From: JBGLNJ01 sp964353405 | Lineage (GTDB): Bacteria > Chloroflexota > Anaerolineae > Fen-1058 | DNA length: 5,005 bases | NCBI GenBank assembly: GCA_964353405.1 | Contig: CAYGWJ010000312.1 | Location: 1-5,005, forward strand | Direction of reading: 5' to 3' | In this document: one piece after another, positions 1 through 4,540 of the stretch | How the letters are laid out: the number at the start of each line of letters is the position of its first letter | Position numbering within the stretch: position 1 is the stretch's first letter | Position numbers and translations under genes: made by a program | Notes under the pieces: model-generated | What the model was told of the DNA's origin: nothing | The model's input: the letters and a program-made list of their open reading frames with translations, nothing else | Database searches by the model: none

Positions 1-680
1 TTGGTGCAGGCGTCTCGCGCCGAAGCCGCCCCGCCTCGACCAAACGAATAGTCCGGCGCAATCTGGACGAATTTCTTGTACTTGGTCGTCAGGTACTGGC
101 ACAGGTTGATGAAATCCTGGTAGTTGTTGCGGCTGGTGCGGCAGGTGTACTCGTTGAAATCTTTGCCAGTGATGTCGTTGGCAGCCGCCGGGGCGACGAT
201 GAGCACCTTTTTGTTGTCTCGCGCGATGCCTTGCAGCGTCGCCGTGCCGCCCGAGCTCACCGTCCCGACCAAGAGATTAACCTGCTTGACCTCGATCAAT
301 TCGCGCGCGACCGTGGCCGTGGTGTCCACAACGCCCTTGTCGTCGGCGATGATGATCTGGATCTCACAGTCGCCTAGCTTGAAGACATTGTCCTTGCCGG
401 GCGCGCCCGTGACGTACTCCATGCCCAGCAAAAAGCTGCGCTCGGCCATGGCCCCGTAGACGGCCAACGCACCTGACTTGTCGGTGATCAGGCCGATCTT
501 GATCGGCTTGTCGCACTTTAGTCCCGCCGCGGCAGGAGCCTTGGTCGGCTCCACCGCCGGGGGCTTGGTCGGCTCGACCTTGGCTGGCGGCTGAGTCGGC
601 GCAGGGGTTGCCGCCGGTGCGCAGGCAGCCGCCACGAATGCCACGATGACCAACAACGTAAACAGGCGAATGGTTCTCAT
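1..680 (-). CDS. ABC transporter substrate-binding lipoprotein, branched-chain amino acid (LivJ/LivK) type, partial (C-terminus beyond left edge)
   Basis: The frame is open for 226 codons from an ATG at 678-680 to the window edge, with no stop. Residues 1-20 form a lipoprotein signal peptide: Arg at 2 and 5, a hydrophobic core (LFTLLVIVAFV) and a lipobox ending AAAC, so Cys20 would be lipidated. A Pro/Ala/Thr/Lys-rich linker (about 21-53) with two copies of VEPTKxPA follows. The mature domain opens with PIKIGLITDKSG and an AVYG motif, typical of periplasmic-binding fold type I proteins (Peripla_BP_6, COG0683). Later come a VGTVSSGG segment (about 138-145), IVAPAAANDITG and APDYSFGRG near the cut. 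Family members bind branched amino acids, amides, aromatic acids or other small organics and deliver them to a Liv-type permease. Next to acyl-CoA genes, an organic-acid ligand is plausible but unproven. The start is supported by a strong Shine-Dalgarno sequence at 688-696. Family members are usually about 400 residues, so about half is missing. Confidence 0.93.
   Translation of the reverse strand, partial: MRTIRLFTLLVIVAFVAAACAPAATPAPTQPPAKVEPTKPPAVEPTKAPAAAGLKCDKPIKIGLITDKSGALAVYGAMAERSFLLGMEYVTGAPGKDNVFKLGDCEIQIIIADDKGVVDTTATVARELIEVKQVNLLVGTVSSGGTATLQGIARDNKKVLIVAPAAANDITGKDFNEYTCRTSRNNYQDFINLCQYLTTKYKKFVQIAPDYSFGRGGAASARDACT
538..579 (-). repeat. In-frame tandem octapeptide repeat in the lipoprotein linker
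   Basis: Two 18-nt copies, 538-555 and 562-579, match at 16 of 18 positions with a period of 24 nt (8 codons). They encode VEPTKxPA twice, with x = Pro in the first copy and Ala in the second. They sit between the lipidated Cys20 and the folded binding domain. They probably form a flexible tether, and such repeats change easily by slippage. This is part of the coding sequence, not a separate element. Confidence 0.75.
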
Positions 681-687
681 TTTAAAA

Positions 688-696
688 CTCCTCCTC
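688..696 (-). promoter_or_regulatory. Ribosome binding site of the substrate-binding lipoprotein gene
   Basis: On the minus strand this reads GAGGAGGAG, seven nucleotides before the ATG at 678-680. It contains the full AGGAGG core and fixes the start. The reading frame stays open further upstream, but no other start has both this ribosome binding site and a signal peptide directly after it. Confidence 0.85.
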
Positions 697-725
697 ATTG
701 ATTGGGATGTTTCATTTGATAAACC

Positions 726-753
726 GCAGGAGCGAAGCCTAGTTCGTCCCTGC
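726..753 (-). other. Stem-loop in the leader of the substrate-binding lipoprotein gene
   Basis: The arms 726-736 and 743-753 are complementary over 11 positions: nine Watson-Crick pairs, one G-U pair and one A-C mismatch. They enclose a 6-nt loop at 737-742. The structure lies 45 nt upstream of the start codon. On the minus strand it is followed by only a short T run (GGTTTATC), so it is not a convincing intrinsic terminator. It could be a leader element affecting mRNA stability or translation, or the remains of an upstream terminator. I do not recognise a known riboswitch class. Confidence 0.45.
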
Positions 754-785
754 TCCAACACAACCGTCTCCCTCGCTGTAATGGC

Positions 786-794
786 ACCTCCTTT
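786..794 (-). promoter_or_regulatory. Perfect Shine-Dalgarno-like sequence without an evident start codon
   Basis: The minus strand reads AAAGGAGGT, a full-length match to the 16S anti-Shine-Dalgarno tail. No ATG, GTG or TTG lies at the usual 5-10 nt spacing; an ATT occurs 3 nt after it. It may be a purine-rich leader segment, or the remnant of a short gene disrupted near the repeat array. Function is unknown. Confidence 0.3.
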
Positions 795-804
795 CCGCTG
801 TGTC

Positions 805-895
805 TAGTGGGTAGTGTCTAGTGGCTAATAGTCGGACTGCCCACTGACCACTATCCACTAACCACTGTCCACTGACCACTATCCCCTAACCACTG
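805..895. repeat. Heptamer tandem repeat array with an inverted section
   Basis: Eight consecutive 7-bp units fill 840-895: CCCACTG, ACCACTA, TCCACTA, ACCACTG, TCCACTG, ACCACTA, TCCCCTA, ACCACTG (consensus NCCACTR on the plus strand). Three units in the opposite orientation fill 805-825 (TAGTGGG, TAGTGTC, TAGTGGC). Two degenerate heptamers at 826-839 separate the two sets, so the 91 bp is 13 units in phase. The arms 805-824 and 841-860 can pair at 17 of 20 positions (one G-U). The array begins inside the last codons of the alpha/beta hydrolase gene and supplies its stop. A second copy of the family is at 2494-2525. Confidence 0.85.
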
Positions 896-1686
896 TGCTG
901 GGCCAGGAAACCCAGGATGATCGTGTTGAACTCGATGGCTCGCTCCCAGCATGTGGCATGGCCAGATTCCCGCACAATGTGCAGTTCGGCGTGCGGAATG
1001 CCCCGGTGCAGAATCTCGGCGTAGGCGGGGCCTTTGATGAGATCTTGATCTCCAACCAGGATACACGTGGGCACTTTTATCTCTCTCAAGCGTTCGGTAA
1101 AGTTCACACCCAGGAAACACTCGCACAATCGGACGACCGCCGGGAAATCCAGCAGAGCGTAGCGCTTCTTGGCATCTTCCAGCAGCGCAGGATTTGCGCG
1201 GATGAACTGGGGCGAGAAATTCCACGGCACGGTGGCGTTGAAAAAGCCCATCGCATCCGCCGAGCGAGCCGGGTCTATCCAGCTCTCGACCACAATGCGC
1301 AGCTCTGGACCCACCTCGCTGACGGTGTCTGCCAGAATTAGACTGCGAACCCTGGCGGGATACTTTAAGGCAAACGCTTGAGCGACCTCGCCCCCGTACG
1401 AGATTCCGGCAACATGAGCTTGCTCGATCCCCAGCGCACCCATCAGCGCTGCCAGATCATCGGCGTGCAGCTCCATGGTGTACGGGCCTTCTGGATGGTC
1501 AGATTGTCCCTGCCCCCGACAATCGTACTGCAAAAGACGATAGTGTTTGGATAGGGTCGCCGTTTGAAAGACCCAACTGGTGGCCGCGTTCATGATCACG
1601 CCGTTGTTGAGCACCAGCACCGGGGTGGCCTCGGGGCCGTGCAGCTCATAGTATAGTTCAATTCCGTTAGCTCGAGTTTTCGGCAT
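886..1686 (-). CDS. Alpha/beta-fold hydrolase (3-oxoadipate enol-lactonase-like / esterase or thioesterase)
   Basis: This is a 266-residue protein with a complete alpha/beta hydrolase layout. The nucleophile elbow is GISYGG, with Ser96 in GxSxG. The acid is in VGDQD (probably Asp215) and the catalytic histidine is in ESGHA (His243). YDCRGQGQSDHP at about 54-65 is the conserved strand-4 loop of the PcaD/BioH-type family. The usual HG oxyanion motif is replaced by NNG at about 27-29, as in enol-lactonase-like members. No signal peptide is seen, so it is cytoplasmic. In this cluster it could open a lactone or hydrolyse an ester or CoA thioester; substrate is not deducible. The start has GGAG seven nucleotides upstream, inside the end of the preceding gene, leaving only 4 nt between genes. 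The last codons, Ser-Gly-stop, come from the heptamer array. Confidence 0.9.
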   Translation of the reverse strand: MPKTRANGIELYYELHGPEATPVLVLNNGVIMNAATSWVFQTATLSKHYRLLQYDCRGQGQSDHPEGPYTMELHADDLAALMGALGIEQAHVAGISYGGEVAQAFALKYPARVRSLILADTVSEVGPELRIVVESWIDPARSADAMGFFNATVPWNFSPQFIRANPALLEDAKKRYALLDFPAVVRLCECFLGVNFTERLREIKVPTCILVGDQDLIKGPAYAEILHRGIPHAELHIVRESGHATCWERAIEFNTIILGFLAQHSG

Positions 1687-1690
1687 TGCA

Positions 1691-2059
1691 CTACTCCAGA
1701 TCCTTTACCAGCACCAGCGCTTCCCCTTCGCAGACGATAACGCCCGCAGGATTGGCGCAGACGGTGCGCAGATTCACCAGGTCTTTTTCTGGCCGCAAGC
1801 GGATGATTTCCACGGTAGCCGTAATCTCGTCGCCGACATGAGCCGGGGCAGGAAAGGCGAACTTTTGCTTGAGCCAGTTTGTCCCGCGTCCGGGCAGCCG
1901 GGTTCCAAGCAGGCACGAGAACATGCCGCCCAGGAGAGGGCCAGGAACGATGTCGCTCTGGGCGGACTTTACGCCCGCGAGCGCCTGGTATTCGGTCAGG
2001 TCTTGCTCAGTAAAGGTTCTTGTATCGGAAGCCTTCTGGCCGATTGCCAAGCCTTTCAT
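1691..2059 (-). CDS. MaoC-like hotdog protein lacking the hydratase motif (possible non-catalytic partner subunit)
   Basis: This 122-residue protein resembles the neighbouring MaoC protein. It shares an ALAG helix end (26-29), a PG-centred helix (39-57), the FAFPAPAHVGDEITATVEI strand region (68-86) and a C-terminal CEGEALVLV strand. The segment between ALAG and the core helix is about 13 residues shorter than in its neighbour, which removes the D-x-N-P-x-H hydratase motif. The neighbour's His-Gly pair is replaced by Pro39-Gly40. It therefore probably has no hydratase activity alone. Paired MaoC proteins with one inactive subunit are known (mycobacterial HadA-HadB and ChsH1-ChsH2), so a heteromer with the upstream gene is likely. 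Its ATG overlaps the upstream stop as ATGA, and GGAGG at 2064-2068 sits inside the upstream gene's final Glu codons, which favours coupled translation. A thioesterase-like hotdog role is the alternative. Confidence 0.85.
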   Translation of the reverse strand: MKGLAIGQKASDTRTFTEQDLTEYQALAGVKSAQSDIVPGPLLGGMFSCLLGTRLPGRGTNWLKQKFAFPAPAHVGDEITATVEIIRLRPEKDLVNLRTVCANPAGVIVCEGEALVLVKDLE

Positions 2060-2454
2060 TCTTCCTCCGGCAATTGAACCACTGTCTTTCCCTCACATCC
2101 CACTGTCCCATCTGCTTTGACGAGGGTGGTATTGAGCCAGGCCAGTTGTTGCTCTGCTCGAACTTGCGTGACCTCCAGGCACACAGTCACTTGTTCGTCC
2201 ACATACGTTGGATTGGGGAACACAAGCTCCTGCTCGATCTGCCGCGCACCCGGCCACCGTGAGTCCAGCACACCGCAGAGGGTGGCATACAACAACATGC
2301 CATGCGCCACCGTTCTTCCAAAGTGCGTCCGCGCAGAGAATTCTGCATCAACGTGAATCGGATTGTCGTCGCCGCTCAGCGCCGCAAAGCGATCGAAATC
2401 GCTTTGGGCAAAGACCCGTTTGGATATCATCGCCTGGCCCACCTCTAGTTCCAT
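2056..2454 (-). CDS. MaoC-family (R)-specific enoyl-CoA hydratase
   Basis: This 132-residue single hotdog domain has the canonical hydratase motif SGDDNPIHVD. Asp29 and His34 match the catalytic Asp/His dyad of PhaJ-type (R)-hydratases (D-x-N-P-x-H). The following AHGM (His51-Gly52) marks the central hot-dog helix, and QELVFPNPTYVDEQVTV is the typical substrate-tunnel strand. The family adds water to trans-2-enoyl-CoA to give (R)-3-hydroxyacyl-CoA in the cytoplasm. It lies between the synthetase and the degenerate MaoC-like gene, which it overlaps by 4 nt. The ATG at 2452-2454 has AAGAGG nine nucleotides upstream (2464-2469). Length is normal for the family. Substrate chain or ring type is unknown. 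Confidence 0.92.
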   Translation of the reverse strand: MELEVGQAMISKRVFAQSDFDRFAALSGDDNPIHVDAEFSARTHFGRTVAHGMLLYATLCGVLDSRWPGARQIEQELVFPNPTYVDEQVTVCLEVTQVRAEQQLAWLNTTLVKADGTVGCEGKTVVQLPEEE

Positions 2455-2493
2455 TTTGCCGTACCTCTTGCCGCAACCCTCTCTTCGCGTTCA

Positions 2494-2525
2494 AGTGATC
2501 ACTATCCACTAACCACTGACCACTC
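2494..2525. repeat. Second heptamer repeat array, overlapping the 3' end of the acyl-CoA synthetase gene
   Basis: Four 7-bp units fill 2498-2525: ATCACTA, TCCACTA, ACCACTG, ACCACTC. The 19 bp at 2500-2518 (CACTATCCACTAACCACTG) are identical to 849-867 in the first array. At the left end, AGTGATCACT (2494-2503) is a perfect 10-bp palindrome, so this array too ends at a head-to-head junction. It encodes the last residues (WSVVSG) and the TAG stop of the synthetase. Confidence 0.82.
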
Positions 2526-4049
2526 CTTGCCGTGCTTGTCCCGCAGCTCGCCCTTGACCACCTTGCCCGCCGGATTGCGCGGGAGCTTGTCCACGAACAC
2601 GACCGATTTGGGCGTCTTGTAACGAGCGAGGTTGGCGCGGCAAAACTCGATCACGTGTGGCTCGGCGAGCGTCTGCCCAGGCTTGACCACGACAATCGCT
2701 CGCCCGACCTCGCCCCATTTTTCGTCCGGGATGCCGATGACGGCAACTTCGGCCACCTGCGGCAATTGAAAGATCACGTTCTCCACTTCGGCGGGGTAGA
2801 CGTTTTCGCCGCCAGAGATGTACATGTCCTTCACACGATCCACAATGTAGTAATAACCATCCGCATCCCTCGTGGCGACATCGCCCGAATGTAGCCAGCC
2901 ATCCACGATAGCTTTCGCCGTGACCTCGGGTTGCTGCCAGTAGCCCGGCGTGACGCCCGGCCCTTTGATGAGCAGCTCGCCCCGTTCGCCGGGCGGCACA
3001 TCCTTGCCTTCGCGATCCACGATGCGCACGTCCACGTGCAATTGTGGCTTGCCGACCGAGCCGGTCTTGCTGGCGGGATGATCTTTTTCGATGATGAATA
3101 CCGTGGGGCCGGTCTCGGTCATGCCAAAACCGAACTGGATGTGGATGCCGCGCTTGCGGTAAAGTTCCAGCAAGCTGGTTGGGATGGGTGAGCCGCCGCA
3201 CGCCCACGAACGCATCCGAGAAAAATCGGTCTTGTCAAAATCAGGGTGTTGACTGAGAAACAAGTAGACCGCCGATACACCAAAAAACGCCGTCGCCTCG
3301 GTCGAGAGCAGGCGCAGCGTCTCACTCGGCTCAAAACTGCGCTGAATGATGGCCGTGCCGCCTACGTGAAACGTCGGGTTGGGATACATGTTTAGCCCAC
3401 CGGTGTGGAAGCACGGCAACAAGTTGAGAGTGACATCCTGGGAGGTCAGATCAATAGGCAGACCAATGTTGAGCGCGTTGTACAACACCATGCCAAAGGT
3501 CTGCGCCACACCCTTGGGCCGTCCGGTGGTGCCGGCCGTGTAGAGAATGTGCCAGACATCGTTCAAGCTGCGCGGCGACATGACGATGGGCTGGCCGGAA
3601 GCGTGAGCCAGCGCAGTTTCATAAGCCCATTCGCCTTCGGGGGGGGCGCTCGCCAGCGTCATCACACGCGACAGATCGAGTTTTTCCCGCAGAGCGAGCG
3701 CCTGGGCGGCCTCGCCAAACGGCGGGTCATAGATCAGCGCAACGGGTGTCGAATCGCGCATGATGAACTCGAGTTCAGGCACGGCCAGCCGCCAGTTCAG
3801 GCAGACCAGAATAACGCCGGCTTTGGCGCAGCCCCACAATATCTCGAAATAATCTAAAGAATTCTGGGCGAGCAACGCCACACGCTCGCCGGGCTGAACT
3901 CGCCACTCGTCGCGCAAGAACTCGGCCAGGCGGCTGGCGCGCAGATGAAATTCAGTGTAGGAGTAGCGGCGATTCGTGGCCGCGTCAACCAGCGCTATCT
4001 TGTCCGGGCGAAGGTCAGCCTGCTTGGCAAGCCAGTCAAATGTGTACAT
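2502..4049 (-). CDS. AMP-forming acyl-CoA synthetase (fatty/aromatic acid-CoA ligase, ANL superfamily)
   Basis: This 515-residue protein is full length for the family. It activates a carboxylic acid with ATP to an acyl-adenylate and then to acyl-CoA. Visible motifs are the phosphate loop ILYTAGTTGRPKGV (168-181), LPCFHTGGLN (211-220), the GFGMTETGP adenine/acyl loop (307-315), HSGD with Asp390, the hinge YIVDRVKDMYISGGENVYPAEVE (401-423) and the C-terminal LPRNPAGKVVKGELR, in which Lys496 is the probable adenylation lysine. No signal peptide is present. The start ATG has AGGGAGG four nucleotides upstream. It follows the DUF35 gene by 47 nt and precedes the MaoC gene by 47 nt. The last residues, WSVVSG, are encoded by the heptamer array and are not part of the conserved domain. 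Substrate cannot be assigned by eye; medium-chain, branched or aromatic acids are all possible. Confidence 0.95.
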   Translation of the reverse strand: MYTFDWLAKQADLRPDKIALVDAATNRRYSYTEFHLRASRLAEFLRDEWRVQPGERVALLAQNSLDYFEILWGCAKAGVILVCLNWRLAVPELEFIMRDSTPVALIYDPPFGEAAQALALREKLDLSRVMTLASAPPEGEWAYETALAHASGQPIVMSPRSLNDVWHILYTAGTTGRPKGVAQTFGMVLYNALNIGLPIDLTSQDVTLNLLPCFHTGGLNMYPNPTFHVGGTAIIQRSFEPSETLRLLSTEATAFFGVSAVYLFLSQHPDFDKTDFSRMRSWACGGSPIPTSLLELYRKRGIHIQFGFGMTETGPTVFIIEKDHPASKTGSVGKPQLHVDVRIVDREGKDVPPGERGELLIKGPGVTPGYWQQPEVTAKAIVDGWLHSGDVATRDADGYYYIVDRVKDMYISGGENVYPAEVENVIFQLPQVAEVAVIGIPDEKWGEVGRAIVVVKPGQTLAEPHVIEFCRANLARYKTPKSVVFVDKLPRNPAGKVVKGELRDKHGKEWSVVSG

Positions 4050-4096
4050 GCTTCCTCCCTGCGTGACGGTTGGTTAGAGCTTGTAGCGTGTCCACA

Positions 4097-4516
4097 TCAT
4101 TTCACCGTAAACGCCAGAAAAGTCTGCTTCTTTTCCCCTTCGCCGCGCTCCAAGAATTCAACGGTCATGGGTGTGCCGATCTTGATGGTGGCCGGGTTCT
4201 TGGCATCTAGACCCAGGATGCGCGCGCTGATCTTGACGCCCTCATCCAACTCGACGATGCCGGTGACGTAGGGGTTATTGCGGTCAAAGCCTTCGGCGAT
4301 CATGGTCGTCGGGCCGACGTAGATGGACGTGAACGCAGCCAGTTTGCCTTTGCCCGCTGTCTCGACCCATTCGAGTTGATCGCCGTGACATCTGGGACAG
4401 ATGGCGCGCGGCGGCAGGTAGAGCGCGTCACACTGCGGGCAGCGCGAGGCCATCAGTTTCTTTTCGTTGAGGAACCGGTTGAACGATGCAGCCGTGAAAG
4501 GTAACGTAGCCATCAT
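4097..4516 (-). CDS. DUF35 zinc-ribbon / OB-fold protein, partner of the adjacent thiolase-like enzyme
   Basis: This 139-residue protein has an N-terminal helix with FNRFLNEKKLMASRC followed by a rubredoxin-like zinc ribbon: Cys26, Cys29, Cys40 and Cys43 (CPQC...CPRC). An OB-fold domain follows at about 50-137, with GKGKLAAFTSIY, PYVTGIVELDEGVKISARI and KIGTPMTVEFLER, the usual DUF35 (COG1545) pattern. DUF35 proteins are normally encoded next to thiolase-superfamily enzymes. They bridge the archaeal thiolase/HMG-CoA synthase complex, and a DUF35 domain in ChsH2 supports the Ltp2 aldolase. Here the gene follows the thiolase-like gene by 24 nt, so complex formation is the best guess. Two adjacent ATG codons (4514-4516 and 4511-4513) are possible starts. 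GGGAG at 4521-4525 is 4 nt from the first and 7 nt from the second, so the 138-residue form may be the real one. Confidence 0.93.
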   Translation of the reverse strand: MMATLPFTAASFNRFLNEKKLMASRCPQCDALYLPPRAICPRCHGDQLEWVETAGKGKLAAFTSIYVGPTTMIAEGFDRNNPYVTGIVELDEGVKISARILGLDAKNPATIKIGTPMTVEFLERGEGEKKQTFLAFTVK

Positions 4517-4520
4517 TTGT

Positions 4521-4525
4521 CTCCC
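4521..4525 (-). promoter_or_regulatory. Ribosome binding site of the DUF35 gene (start-deciding)
   Basis: The minus strand reads GGGAG in the 24-nt gap after the thiolase-like gene. Its spacing is 4 nt to the first ATG and 7 nt to the second, which slightly favours the second ATG (codon at 4511-4513). The difference is one Met residue. Confidence 0.6.
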
Positions 4526-4540
4526 ATGAAGATAGAGTCT

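Noticed and set aside
124..459. Plus-strand open frame of 111 codons
   Set aside because: It lies antisense to the well-supported binding lipoprotein, its translation has no recognisable domain, and it is explained by the biased codon use of the real gene.
805..860. Classical intrinsic terminator after the hydrolase
   Set aside because: The possible stem is AT/GC mixed with mismatches and is not followed by a T run on the minus strand, so termination is only a hypothesis.
681..885. Sigma-70-type promoter for the binding lipoprotein gene
   Set aside because: I looked for TTGACA- and TATAAT-like boxes at normal spacing on the minus strand and saw none good enough to report. A promoter may still be present.
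805..895. CRISPR array
   Set aside because: The units are 7 bp, directly adjacent and without unique spacers. CRISPR repeats are about 23-40 bp with spacers of similar length.
895..1341. Plus-strand open frame of 148 codons
   Set aside because: It is antisense to the catalytic region of the alpha/beta hydrolase and its product resembles no protein family I know.
2509..3207. Minus-strand open frame of 232 codons within the acyl-CoA synthetase
   Set aside because: It is out of frame with the synthetase, which has all ANL motifs intact across the region. The alternative translation is rich in Arg, Gly and His with no domain.
3405..3857. Plus-strand open frame of 150 codons
   Set aside because: It is antisense to conserved synthetase motifs, has no plausible ribosome binding site or domain, and is a shadow.
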